From: an uncultured Clostridia bacterium
GTDB lineage: Bacteria > Bacillota > Clostridia > Oscillospirales > Ruminococcaceae
Direction of reading: 5' to 3'
Assembly: GCA_947625735.1 (NCBI GenBank)
Contig: CANQPL010000007.1
Span: 1-64,000, forward strand
Length of the DNA stretch: 64,000 nt
Each line of letters begins with the position of its first letter. Within the stretch, counting starts at the first letter, position 1. The position numbers were made by a program, and so were the translations under genes. Under the pieces are notes generated by a model, which was not told the DNA's origin, did not search any database, and worked only from the letters and a program-made list of their open reading frames with translations. Shown piece by piece: positions 9,645 to 18,433 of this stretch.

Positions 9645-10025
9645 TTACAGCGCCAGATCGTATGGCGCACAAAATGCATTGTCAAAGTACCTGAAATCAA
9701 CGATCTTACCGTTTTTAACAGTCACCTCGGAAATATCGAAACGGGGCTGAAGCTCACAGGGATTGCGGTAAAGATACTCCTCCGCTGTGCGTATCACCAG
9801 ACTTTGCTTGCGGCTTTTTACCGCCTGAACCCCTTTTTCCAGTGCCAGAAGATCACGGGTCTTGACTTCCACAAATGCGATTATTTCGGCATTTGCGGCA
9901 ATTATGTCTATCTCTCCGCCCTTGATCCTGAAATTGCGCTTTATTATCCGATAACCCGAACGCTGCAAATAATAGGCGGTAAGCTCCTCCCCCAGACGCC
10001 CTGTATCACTTTTGCTTTGCTGCAT
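9645..10025 (-). CDS. yraN: YraN/UPF0102 family endonuclease-like protein
   Basis: Protein of 126 aa with the conserved core of the UPF0102 family: G..GE..A..YL near the N-terminus, GEIDIIA, and FVEVKTR. The acidic and lysine residues match the active-site pattern of Holliday-junction-resolvase-like restriction-endonuclease folds. Cellular role is unclear. The start codon overlaps the end of rnhB by 20 bases, so the two are translationally coupled; rnhB-yraN is a common neighbour pair in Firmicutes. Confidence 0.9.
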   Translation of the reverse strand: MQQSKSDTGRLGEELTAYYLQRSGYRIIKRNFRIKGGEIDIIAANAEIIAFVEVKTRDLLALEKGVQAVKSRKQSLVIRTAEEYLYRNPCELQPRFDISEVTVKNGKIVDFRYFDNAFCAPYDLAL

Positions 10026-10638
10026 AATATTTTTTCAGAAAGCTCTCCCGATGTATAGGAGACGCTCCGTATTTATCAAGCATTTCATAGTGGAGCTTTG
10101 TGCCGTACCCCTTATGCCGCTCAAACTGCCACTGCGGATATTTCTCTGCCATTTTAATCATATATCTGTCCCTTGTCACCTTTGCAAGAACAGATGCGGC
10201 AGCTATGCTTGCAGATATTCCGTCTCCCTTTACAAAGCTTTTTACGGGAATATCAAGCTGAGGTGTCCTGTTGCCGTCAGCAATGCCCCAATCAGGCTTT
10301 ACCGATAACCCCTCACAGGCACGTTTCATGGCAAGCATGGCAGCATTCAGAATATTTATCCGCTCTATCTCCTCAACAGACACAGAAGCGATACAGTAAG
10401 CAGTTGCCCTTTCGGTTATCTCGTCAAAAAGAGCCTCACGCTTTTTTTCGGTGAGCTTTTTGCTGTCGTCAAGCCCCTCTATATATAAATCATCGTCAAA
10501 AATAACGGCGGCGGCGTAAACATCTCCTGCAAGCGGTCCTCTGCCCGCCTCGTCCATTCCGCAGAAAACGCCGAGAGCCTTCCGCTCCTCCCTGTCAAAA
10601 TCAAACAGGGGACTTGTTCTGCTGACTGTTTCCATCAT
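10006..10638 (-). CDS. rnhB: Ribonuclease HII
   Basis: Protein of 210 aa that cuts the RNA strand of RNA-DNA hybrids and starts removal of misincorporated ribonucleotides. The motif [12 protein letters not shown] supplies the first catalytic Asp-Glu pair. [12 protein letters not shown] and the later [13 protein letters not shown] region complete the active site. The start overlaps the rbgA stop by 4 bases (ATGA). Confidence 0.96.
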   Translation of the reverse strand: MMETVSRTSPLFDFDREERKALGVFCGMDEAGRGPLAGDVYAAAVIFDDDLYIEGLDDSKKLTEKKREALFDEITERATAYCIASVSVEEIERINILNAAMLAMKRACEGLSVKPDWGIADGNRTPQLDIPVKSFVKGDGISASIAAASVLAKVTRDRYMIKMAEKYPQWQFERHKGYGTKLHYEMLDKYGASPIHRESFLKKYYAAKQK

Positions 10639-11552
10639 TTATATTCCTCCGGCCGCTCTAATGTTATCCGTCCCAGCTTTCCGCTCCTGAACTCGTCAAG
10701 AACGGCAGCGGCGGCTCTTTCGGTATCTATCTCCCCGCCCCGCATAAGCATACCTCTTGCTCTGCCTATCCGCATAAGCAGCTCATATCCCGAAACGCAG
10801 CCCATTGTCATGCCGCTTTCCATTTCCTCGTCCTCTTCGGGTGTTTCAAGAGAAATTCCGTATCTTTTAACGATATTTTCGGGGCAGATCTCTCGCAGAG
10901 TAAGGAGCAGACGGCAGGAAAGCAGCTCGGTATCCACCACATCGTCCTTTACTGCACCTGTAAACGCCAGCTTTTCCCCTACACGCATATCATCAAACTT
11001 CGGCCAGAGTACACCGGGCATATCAAGAAGCTCCAGATCATTGTCAACAGTTACCCACTGTTTATCCCTTGTAACTCCCGGACGATCCTCGACCTTTGCT
11101 TTCTTCTGACCTGCCATGCGGTTGATAAAGGAGGACTTTCCTACATTCGGGATACCTACCACCATAAGCCGCAGCGGTCTGCCGCTCATACCCTTTGCGG
11201 CAAGCCTTTCTATAAGAGGTGCAAGCGCTCTCCTTGCGGCGGGAACGAATTTATCAAGACCCTTTCCCGTCCGACAGTCGGCGGATATGACCTGTGAGCC
11301 GTCAGAGCCGAGATATTTTTCCCATGCAGCTGTAAGCCGTTCATCGGCGGCATCGCATTTGTTCATTACTATGACCCGTGGTTTTCCCGCTGTCAGTGTG
11401 TTTATTTCGGGATTCCGTGAGGACATTGGAACTCTGCCGTCAATTATTTCGGTGACGGCATCTACCAGAGGCAGACATTTTTCCATCATTCGGCGGGTCT
11501 TTGTCATATGACCGGGAAACCACTGTATTGACGGGATTTCGTTCATATTCAC
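10635..11552 (-). CDS. rbgA: Ribosome biogenesis GTPase YlqF/RbgA
   Basis: Circularly permuted GTPase of 305 aa needed for a late step of 50S subunit assembly. The motif order shows the permutation: G4 (MNKCD) comes first, then G1 ([10 protein letters not shown]), the G2 Thr in PGVTRD, and G3 (DMPGVLWP). [10 protein letters not shown] at the N-terminus is diagnostic. It lies between lepB and rnhB, the usual rplS-lepB-ylqF-rnhB order. Confidence 0.97.
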   Translation of the reverse strand: MNMNEIPSIQWFPGHMTKTRRMMEKCLPLVDAVTEIIDGRVPMSSRNPEINTLTAGKPRVIVMNKCDAADERLTAAWEKYLGSDGSQVISADCRTGKGLDKFVPAARRALAPLIERLAAKGMSGRPLRLMVVGIPNVGKSSFINRMAGQKKAKVEDRPGVTRDKQWVTVDNDLELLDMPGVLWPKFDDMRVGEKLAFTGAVKDDVVDTELLSCRLLLTLREICPENIVKRYGISLETPEEDEEMESGMTMGCVSGYELLMRIGRARGMLMRGGEIDTERAAAAVLDEFRSGKLGRITLERPEEYK

Positions 11553-11764
11553 ACCTCAATTAAAAGAAAAGGAAAAGCAAACGAATATATCCGTCTGTCT
11601 TTTCCTCCGATAAATCGTAATTAATGCATACACCCTTCACTTCCCCGGGCATATGCTTTGTTTGCCTTGATCTGCAAAAATAACTATTCCCTTTAATTTT
11701 GACCGGACAGACTTATCATGCACAGCTCCGTAAAGACTCATCTGCAAGGCAAAACAGATGCCGC

Positions 11765-12346
11765 TCAGCTGAGTGTGCCAATCCTGTCAGGCGGCCATAT
11801 TCTGAATACTGCTTTACCCATTATCTCCTCTTCGGTGATAAATCCTACAGCAGCATCACGGCTGTCACGGGAATTCATACGATTGTCACCCATAACAAAA
11901 TAACAGTTTTCCGGTACAACAACAGGATAATCATGACCGCCCTCATCGAGCTTGGTCAGATCCTTTATATAATCCTCCTCCAGTACCGTGCCGTTTACGG
12001 ACACTTCTCCTGTGGAGAAATCTATGTTGACCTCATCTCCGCCTTTTGCTATGACACGTTTTACAATAGGCTTGCCCAGCCCCTTGCTGTTGACTATTAC
12101 GATATCTCCTACCTCGGGCTCATAGAAAAGGTGATTTACTATCAATCTTTCCCCGTCCTCTAAGGTGGGGAGCATGGATTCGCCGTCAACATTTGCCTGT
12201 CTGAGAATAAATGTAAATATTATTATCACGGTGAAAAGAGCGAAAATTATAGTCTCAACCCATTCAAGGAAATCCTCGTAGGGTATGCCGTTTTTCTTGT
12301 TCTCATCATCGTCTGCCGCTTCATAGTTCACTTGGTACTTTGCCAT
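11765..12346 (-). CDS. lepB: Signal peptidase I
   Basis: Membrane serine protease of 193 aa that removes signal peptides from exported proteins. A cytoplasmic N-terminus of about 30 residues is followed by one membrane segment (about 31-50), GESMLPTL with the catalytic Ser, and KPIVKRVIAKGGDEV with the catalytic Lys. GDNRMNSRDSR is the conserved box E. The 212-base gap to rbgA holds only imperfect inverted repeats and no recognisable gene. Confidence 0.96.
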   Translation of the reverse strand: MAKYQVNYEAADDDENKKNGIPYEDFLEWVETIIFALFTVIIIFTFILRQANVDGESMLPTLEDGERLIVNHLFYEPEVGDIVIVNSKGLGKPIVKRVIAKGGDEVNIDFSTGEVSVNGTVLEEDYIKDLTKLDEGGHDYPVVVPENCYFVMGDNRMNSRDSRDAAVGFITEEEIMGKAVFRIWPPDRIGTLS

Positions 12347-12386
12347 TTAGCTCAGTCCTTTCGGTTTGCGGACAAAAAGCATTTGT

Positions 12387-12414
12387 GCATAACGGCATAA
12401 AGCTGCCGTTATGC
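12387..12414 (-). other. Perfect 11-base hairpin between rplS and lepB
   Basis: GCATAACGGCA and TGCCGTTATGC pair perfectly around a 6-base loop. No T run follows at once on the minus strand, so it may be a processing or stability element that lets rplS mRNA outlast the distal genes (inference). Confidence 0.5.
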
Positions 12415-12445
12415 GGCGCTTTTCGCTTGTTGTAGGGATAGCAGG

Positions 12446-12790
12446 TCAGCGGATCTGCTCCTTGACCTTTGCAGCCTTGCCGACTCTGTCACGCAGATAG
12501 TAGAGCTTGCTTCTTCTTACCTTACCTGTTCTTACTACCTCTACCTTGTCAACAACAGGAGAATGTACAGGGAAAACTCTCTCGATACCGCAGCCGTGTG
12601 CTACACGTCTTACGGTAAAGGTCTCGCTGATACCGCCGTGTCTCTTTGCAATAACAGTACCCTCGAAGATCTGTATCCTGTACTTCTGTCCCTCCTTGAT
12701 CCTTACGTGTACCTTAACGGTGTCGCCCACCTCAAAAGAGGGGACTTCGCTTTTTAAGCTTGCATCGCTTATAGCTTTAAGTGCGTCCAT
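12446..12790 (-). CDS. rplS: 50S ribosomal protein L19
   Basis: Protein of 114 aa located at the 30S-50S interface. Family hallmarks include [19 protein letters not shown] and FTVRR, and the Arg/Lys-rich end with [11 protein letters not shown]. The ATG at 12790 stands 7 bases after GGAGG; an ATG 6 bases upstream is too close to it. First gene of the rplS-lepB-rbgA-rnhB-yraN operon, with a long leader and strong promoter. Confidence 0.97.
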   Translation of the reverse strand: MDALKAISDASLKSEVPSFEVGDTVKVHVRIKEGQKYRIQIFEGTVIAKRHGGISETFTVRRVAHGCGIERVFPVHSPVVDKVEVVRTGKVRRSKLYYLRDRVGKAAKVKEQIR

Positions 12791-12945
12791 TTTCATTCCT
12801 CCATAACTTTAAGACATTCTTACTCCGTTTTTCCGTTTTCTCTGATGACGCATACGGCAAACGGCAGAGCAGCGGACTGTCCATTTAATGTTGTCCTTTT
12901 ACAAGGACAGCACTAATCTCACCAAAAATGGCGGATCCAATATGC
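12791..12945 (-). ncRNA. rplS 5' leader with alternative stems (possible L19 leader)
   Basis: The untranslated leader between the promoter and rplS is about 150 bases. A segment reading CTGTCC on the minus strand (12905-12910) can form a local hairpin with the complementary arm at 12892-12898 (arms 12892-12898 and 12903-12909), or pair with GGACAG at 12877-12882. The choices exclude each other, as in regulatory leaders. An L19 leader RNA is known in Firmicutes; I cannot confirm a match without a covariance search. Confidence 0.4.
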
Positions 12946-12951
12946 TATTAT

Positions 12952-12980
12952 ATTTTACCACATTTCCCCTTAAATTGCAA
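12952..12980 (-). promoter_or_regulatory. Sigma-A-type promoter of the rplS operon
   Basis: Minus strand: TTGCAA (12975-12980), 17-base spacer, TAAAAT (12952-12957). Confidence 0.75.
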
Positions 12981-13002
12981 GTGGTTTTTTTATTTTTTCA
13001 GA

Positions 13003-13677
13003 TTATTTAAAAAAGTCACCATTTTTGCAATAAATATTTGTACGCTTTGCACAATTCAGCCTTGTACTGATCCCCGCACTCATGCACTGCGCCGTGAACG
13101 CATCGGAAAATACGCCGCAGTTAAGGCTTATTTCACTGCCTGCGGGTAAACATACCTTTACCTCGAGTCCCCTGTCGCTAAGCGTCCTTTCCCCTATAAT
13201 GATATGGGGCTTTATGTCTACACTTATCATTCCCTTTTTCTTTGAATGCTTCATGACCTCAATTGTATCTCTTGCAAGCATCTTGTCAAGCTCCCCTGAA
13301 AGAGCTTTACATTCTCCCGAAAATCCCAGCAGATACTGTGCAGAGCCTATATCCTTATTCCTGTAAACAGGCTTTCCTGCCGAAATAATGCCGATACCCT
13401 CAGGACAGACCGCAGAAAGCCTTGCCGCAAACTCCTCGCCCGGGATCTCCTCCGTGACGCACAGATCCATAGGCTCACATTCTCCCTCAACTCCCAGAGA
13501 AAGGGCAAGGGGAAAATTAAGGTATATCCTCGGATTAAATCCCTCGGAGTACCAGACGGGCAGTCCCGAGCGTTTCAGCGCTCTCTGCATTGTCCGCAGC
13601 AGATCAAGATGAGAGATGTAAACCGCTCTCCCCTTTTTGGAAAAAAACACTCTCAGATCGGTCTTATTCAAAAGCAT
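13003..13677 (-). CDS. TIGR03936/DUF2344 family radical-SAM-associated protein
   Basis: Protein of 224 aa without cysteine clusters of its own. It resembles the DUF2344 family through its N-terminal pattern FSKKGRAVYISHLDL and WYSEGFNPR. In Clostridia it is encoded directly after, or fused to, the TIGR03960 radical SAM protein. Here it overlaps that gene by 10 bases. The function is unknown; the fixed pairing suggests one complex or a shared substrate. It precedes the rplS promoter region. Confidence 0.85.
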   Translation of the reverse strand: MLLNKTDLRVFFSKKGRAVYISHLDLLRTMQRALKRSGLPVWYSEGFNPRIYLNFPLALSLGVEGECEPMDLCVTEEIPGEEFAARLSAVCPEGIGIISAGKPVYRNKDIGSAQYLLGFSGECKALSGELDKMLARDTIEVMKHSKKKGMISVDIKPHIIIGERTLSDRGLEVKVCLPAGSEISLNCGVFSDAFTAQCMSAGISTRLNCAKRTNIYCKNGDFFK

Positions 13678-15515
13678 TCCCTCCCTGCTGCCTTATTCAC
13701 GCCGCACCCCGCACACCGTTCACGGCAGCTTTGGGTGGTTTTTTCCTCCTTTGCCCTTTTGTTTTCCCTTATAAAGAAATCCTTTGATATCATGTAATCC
13801 AGATGCTCCCATGGAGCAGTTTCCTCAAAGGACATGGGGCGGTGAGCATAAAAATCTATATCACTGCCCGTCTGTGCAAAGGCGTCCGGCCAGCGTTCAT
13901 ATCTGTAAAACTCGTCCCAGCCGTCAAATTTACAGCCCATTTCCCATGCCTTTTTTATAACAGCGCCCATACGCCTGTCACCCTTGGCAAGGGCTGCCTC
14001 TAAAACGCTTACCTTATAATTATGATAGCTTATATTGATATAACGTTTTCCTTTGGTTGCGTCAAGCAGCAGCTTCTGACGACGGGATATTTCCTCAGCT
14101 GTGATCTGTGCTTCAAACTGGAAAGGGGTAAAGGGCTTTGGTACAAATGTAGCCACACTTACCGATATACTCAGCCTTTGTCCTTTCGGACGGCTTTTAT
14201 TCTGAAAATATATATCGGCAATACGCAGGGCAAGATCGGCTATGCCCAGTATATCCTCATCTGTTTCGGTGGGCAGACCCATCATAAAATAGAGCTTTAC
14301 TGCCGCATAGCCACCCTCAAAGGCAGTTTTGCAGGCGGAAAATATTTCCTCCTCGGTAATATTCTTGTTTATAACATCTCTCAGCCTCTGTGTCCCCGCT
14401 TCGGGCGCAAAGGTAAGACCGCTTTTGCGCACCTTTGAAAGCTGCTCCATAAGCTCCTTGCTGAAACGGTCAATGCGCATGGAGGGCAAAGCAAGATTCA
14501 CCTTCTCCCCCTCGGTGTAATCGGTCATTTCGGTGAGCATTTTCTCTATTTCGGAATGGTCGCTGGTGCTGAGGGAGGAAAGTGATACCTCCTCGTAGCC
14601 TGTAGACTCACAAAGGCATTTTGTCTGACGTACAATTTCGGCTGTGGATTTTTCCCTGAACGGTCGGTAGATAAATCCCGCCTGACAGAATCTGCACCCC
14701 CGTATACAGCCCCTTAAAACCTCTACAACCGCCCTGTCATGGACTATCTCTGAAAAAGGCACAACAAATTTTTCGGGATAAAACACCTTGTCAAGATCGT
14801 AAATTATCCGCTTTTTCACCACAGAGGGAACAGCATAACGGTTAGGTTTTACAGAATTTACTGTGCCGTCGCTGTTGTAAGATACATCGTAAAACTTCGG
14901 AACATAAATCCCCTCGATCCCCGCTGCTGCTTCAAGAAATGCTTCCTTTGAATATTCTCCCGACTTTTTCATCTGCTCATAAAGCTCAAGAAGTTCTATA
15001 TTGACCTCCTCACCCTCGCCGATTATAAACAGATCAATAAAATCACACAGCGGCTCTGGATTGCATACGCACGGTCCTCCCGCCACAACTACAGGCGTGT
15101 CCTCTCCCCTGTCACGGGCAAGAACGGGAAGTCCCGCAAGATCCAGCATATTGAGGATATTTGTATAGCAAAGCTCATACTGTACCGTAAATCCGATAAA
15201 ATCAAAATCACGTATGGGTTCAAGGCTTTCAAGCCCGTAAAGAGGGATATTATTTTCCCGCATAACGGCTTCAAAATCCTCCCATGGAGCAAAAACTCTT
15301 TCACACCACCAGTTTTCACGGGCATTTTTCAGTGAGTAGAGTATTTTCATGCCGATATGGGACATTCCCACCTCGTAGGAATCGGGAAAGCAGAATGCAA
15401 ACCTTACGTCTACCTTGCTTTTATCCTTTACCACGCTGTTAAGCTCCCCGCCGATATATCGTGAGGGATTTTTTACACTGAGGAGCTGTTCCTCTATTCT
15501 TTCACGCAAGCTCAT
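13668..15515 (-). CDS. TIGR03960 family B12-binding radical SAM protein
   Basis: Protein of 615 aa. The N-terminal half resembles a cobalamin-binding fold with the YEVGMSHIGMKIL and VVAGGPCVCNPEP regions. The central radical SAM core has the cluster motif CIRGCRFCQAG (CxxxCxxC). A C-terminal region ends in a cysteine-rich stretch with CRERCAGCG, possibly a second metal site. Its reaction is not known. It overlaps the DUF5662 gene upstream by 4 bases and the DUF2344 gene downstream by 10. Confidence 0.88.
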   Translation of the reverse strand: MSLRERIEEQLLSVKNPSRYIGGELNSVVKDKSKVDVRFAFCFPDSYEVGMSHIGMKILYSLKNARENWWCERVFAPWEDFEAVMRENNIPLYGLESLEPIRDFDFIGFTVQYELCYTNILNMLDLAGLPVLARDRGEDTPVVVAGGPCVCNPEPLCDFIDLFIIGEGEEVNIELLELYEQMKKSGEYSKEAFLEAAAGIEGIYVPKFYDVSYNSDGTVNSVKPNRYAVPSVVKKRIIYDLDKVFYPEKFVVPFSEIVHDRAVVEVLRGCIRGCRFCQAGFIYRPFREKSTAEIVRQTKCLCESTGYEEVSLSSLSTSDHSEIEKMLTEMTDYTEGEKVNLALPSMRIDRFSKELMEQLSKVRKSGLTFAPEAGTQRLRDVINKNITEEEIFSACKTAFEGGYAAVKLYFMMGLPTETDEDILGIADLALRIADIYFQNKSRPKGQRLSISVSVATFVPKPFTPFQFEAQITAEEISRRQKLLLDATKGKRYINISYHNYKVSVLEAALAKGDRRMGAVIKKAWEMGCKFDGWDEFYRYERWPDAFAQTGSDIDFYAHRPMSFEETAPWEHLDYMISKDFFIRENKRAKEEKTTQSCRERCAGCGVNKAAGRECF

Positions 15516-16078
15516 ACTCCGCTCCTACGCTGTTTTCTTCGTCCTCTGAGAATATAGTTAATGTATGCAAATGTATAATCCTCACCATGCTCAGACAGCA
15601 TTACCAGCAGCTTTTCCAGCAGCTTTGCCGTATCCGGGTGAATTATCCTGTGGGCGGCATTTCCTCTGCGGTAATAGGCAAGGGGCGAGGAATCGGTATA
15701 ACTGTCCCCCAGATAGGTCTTGCTTGCGGCTACCCTGTCGCAGAACATCTCCGCTACGTAGATAAGGGGCATTTTTACGGGAGCCATTCTTCTTGTTGCG
15801 GGGTTGTAGTCCGTCCAGTACTCAAAATGATGCTTATTTCTGCCCTTATGGTGCATCCATGCACGGCTGTAACCGTAAAGCTCCCTTTCAGCCTCGTTGG
15901 GACTTCTGTTTCCCTGATACATTTTGCAGCTAATGAGAAATTCCTCGGGACTGAATTTTGAAAGATCGTGAGTTATACCCTGCCAGTACAGTCCTGCACG
16001 AAAACAGTTTTTCCGCACCTGTCTGCGGTGATGTATAACAGTACGGGTATGCCTCAATATATTTACGGGATCTGTCAT
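15512..16078 (-). CDS. DUF5662 family protein
   Basis: The reading frame is open from 16138, inside the upstream topoisomerase gene. The ATG at 16078, about 9 bases behind AAAGG and 19 bases after that gene's stop, is the better start and gives 188 aa. Histidines are prominent: HTRTVIHHRRQVRKNC, HDLSKFSPEE, WMHHKGRNKHHFEYW. The spacing of His and Asp residues recalls metal-dependent phosphohydrolases, which is an inference only. Molecular role unknown. Confidence 0.8.
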   Translation of the reverse strand: MTDPVNILRHTRTVIHHRRQVRKNCFRAGLYWQGITHDLSKFSPEEFLISCKMYQGNRSPNEAERELYGYSRAWMHHKGRNKHHFEYWTDYNPATRRMAPVKMPLIYVAEMFCDRVAASKTYLGDSYTDSSPLAYYRRGNAAHRIIHPDTAKLLEKLLVMLSEHGEDYTFAYINYILRGRRKQRRSGV

Positions 16079-16097
16079 CTGTAACACCCTTTCGATT

Positions 16098-18341
16098 TTA
16101 CAATTTTGTCTGGTCGGGATCGTCAATGCCCTTTGCAAGACAGCCGCTTGCAGGTATGGACTTCATGACAAATTTGGAAAGCTCACCAAGCTTTTCCTCC
16201 TCAATTTTCCATGCCTTTTCCGTCCTTGCGCCGCCCTTTAGGGTCATGCACTGAACGCCTACTGTATCTCTTGCGGACTTGGGAAGTACAAGGGCGGTAT
16301 TGAAAATAATTGCTCTGCCCTTGTCTGACATCATCAGTATATCGGCATTATCCTCAATAAATATCATCTTCACAAGCCTTGACTTGTCCGAAAATGCTTT
16401 CATCAGCTTTTTGCGGTTGGTCTTTGTTTCATATGCCGAAAGAGGCACTTTTGCCGCCTTGCCGTTTTCATATATCATGAAAAGAAAGCCGCTGTAATCT
16501 GTGGTGGTTATCATGCAGAGTACATTTTCATTTTCCTCAAACTCCAGCTTTACAGGTACATAGTCACCAAGTGCAGATGCCTTTGTATCCGTAAATTCCG
16601 ACGCTCTTGTCTTGTACACCTGACATTTGTCCGTAAAGAAAAGGATCTCCGTGCGGTTTGTGGCTTCAATGACAGTTTCCATTACATCGCCGTCCTTTAG
16701 TTTATGCTCTCCTGACATTCTGAGGGACTGGGGCGTTATCTTCTTGAAATACCCCTCCCTTGTCAGGAACAGGTTCACAGGATAATCGGGAGTATCCTCC
16801 TCGGGTTCCTCCTCCTCGTTTTCTTCGGGATAGCAGAAAAGCGTCTTTCTGGGCTGACCGTATTTCTTCGCCACTTCCTTAAGCTCTGAAATGATGATAT
16901 TCAGAATTTTCTTTTCACTTCCCAGAATATCCTCCATTTCGGCAATATCCTTTTCAAGCTGCTCTGTCTCTGCGATACGGCTGATGATATACTCACGGTT
17001 CAGATGTCTGAGCTTTATCTCCGCCACATATTCCGCTTGTATGTCGTCAATGCCGAAACCTATCATCAGATTGGGGACTACATCTGCCTCCTCTTCGGTC
17101 TCACGGACGATCTTTATCGCCTTGTCAATATCAAGAAGTATCTTTTTAAGTCCGTAGAGAAGATGCAGCTTTTCCTTTTTCTTTTTAAGCTCAAAGTATA
17201 CTCTGCGCTTGACACACTCCTTGCGGAATGCCGTCCATTCGCCCAGTATTTCATAAACTCCCATTACCTTCGGATATCCTCCGATAAGGATATTAAAGTT
17301 GCAGGAGTAGGTATCCTCTAAGGTGGTGAGCCTGAAAAGCCTGCGCATGAGCTTATCCGGATCAACGCCCTTTTTTATGTCAATGGCTATTTTCAGACCG
17401 TTAAGGTCGGATTCATCTCGGATATAGGATATTTCCTTTACCTTTCCCGCCTTGGCAAGCTCTACTATCTTATCCTTTATCTGCTCAATGGTGGTGGTAT
17501 AGGGTATCTCGGTGATCTCGATACAGTGAGCATCCGCATCATAGCTGTATTTTGAGCGGATACGCACAGAACCTCTGCCCGTGCGGTATATCTTGTCCAT
17601 TTCCGCTTCATCGTATACGATATACCCTCCGCCCGGAAAATCAGGACCCTTTAACACTCCTAAAAGATCCATATCCGGATTTTTTATAAGCCCTATTGTT
17701 GCTTCACAAATCTCACTCAGATTAAAGGAACAGACATTGCTTGCCATTGACACGGCAATTCCCATGTTGTTGTTGACAAGCACAGAGGGAAATGTGGCAG
17801 GGAGCAGCGTAGGCTCTACTGTTTCATTGTCATAATTGGGGACAAAATCAACAGTTTCCTTGTCTATATCCCTGAAAAGCTCCGCACATATCGGCTCCAG
17901 CTTTGCCTCGGTATATCGGGGGGCGGCATATGCCATATCCCTCGAATAAGCCTTTCCGAAATTGCCCTTGCTCTCCACATAGGGGTGCAGGAGGGCTTCG
18001 TTTCCTCTGGCAAGACGCACCATAGTTTCATAAATTGCCGCATCTCCATGAGGATTGAGCTTCATTGTCTGTCCCACGATATTGGCTGATTTTGTCTTAT
18101 TTCCCGTGAGAAGCCCCATTTTGTACATGGTGTACAAGAGCTTTCTGTGAGAGGGCTTGAAGCCGTCTATCTCGGGGAGCGCTCTCGAAACGATAACGCT
18201 CATGGCATAGGGCATATAATTCTTTTCAAGTGTATCGGTTATCTGCTGCTCTGCAACAATGCCGCTGCCCGCTATATAGGCATTCATCTTTGGTGCGGAA
18301 GATTTTTGCAGATTTTTGTCGTCCCTTTTTTTTCTCGGCAT
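16098..18341 (-). CDS. parC: DNA topoisomerase IV / gyrase subunit A (ParC-type)
   Basis: Type IIA topoisomerase breakage-reunion subunit of 747 aa. The N-terminal YAMSVIVSRALPEIDG and the catalytic tyrosine in AAPRYTEAKL (about residue 141) are present. The coiled-coil gate is Lys/Glu-rich (about 380-500), and a beta-propeller C-terminal domain follows. I do not see the GyrA-box (QRRGGKG type), which favours a ParC-like decatenase over GyrA. The matching ATPase subunit gene is not adjacent; SCIFF maturase lies upstream instead. Confidence 0.85.
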   Translation of the reverse strand: MPRKKRDDKNLQKSSAPKMNAYIAGSGIVAEQQITDTLEKNYMPYAMSVIVSRALPEIDGFKPSHRKLLYTMYKMGLLTGNKTKSANIVGQTMKLNPHGDAAIYETMVRLARGNEALLHPYVESKGNFGKAYSRDMAYAAPRYTEAKLEPICAELFRDIDKETVDFVPNYDNETVEPTLLPATFPSVLVNNNMGIAVSMASNVCSFNLSEICEATIGLIKNPDMDLLGVLKGPDFPGGGYIVYDEAEMDKIYRTGRGSVRIRSKYSYDADAHCIEITEIPYTTTIEQIKDKIVELAKAGKVKEISYIRDESDLNGLKIAIDIKKGVDPDKLMRRLFRLTTLEDTYSCNFNILIGGYPKVMGVYEILGEWTAFRKECVKRRVYFELKKKKEKLHLLYGLKKILLDIDKAIKIVRETEEEADVVPNLMIGFGIDDIQAEYVAEIKLRHLNREYIISRIAETEQLEKDIAEMEDILGSEKKILNIIISELKEVAKKYGQPRKTLFCYPEENEEEEPEEDTPDYPVNLFLTREGYFKKITPQSLRMSGEHKLKDGDVMETVIEATNRTEILFFTDKCQVYKTRASEFTDTKASALGDYVPVKLEFEENENVLCMITTTDYSGFLFMIYENGKAAKVPLSAYETKTNRKKLMKAFSDKSRLVKMIFIEDNADILMMSDKGRAIIFNTALVLPKSARDTVGVQCMTLKGGARTEKAWKIEEEKLGELSKFVMKSIPASGCLAKGIDDPDQTKL

Positions 18342-18433
18342 TTTTTTGTTTGCTCCCTATTATCAGAATAAGATATGCGGTATTATCATTTTATAACCGC
18401 TCTGTTTAAAGGCAATGTATCCGTACCCGTGTA

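Noticed and set aside
9537-10058. Plus-strand frame of 173 codons over yraN
   Set aside because: Antisense to yraN/rnhB; Cys/Leu-rich composition and no start signals.
11699-12163. Open frame of 154 codons opposite lepB
   Set aside because: Lies antisense to the conserved lepB gene, has no ribosome site and no recognisable protein pattern.
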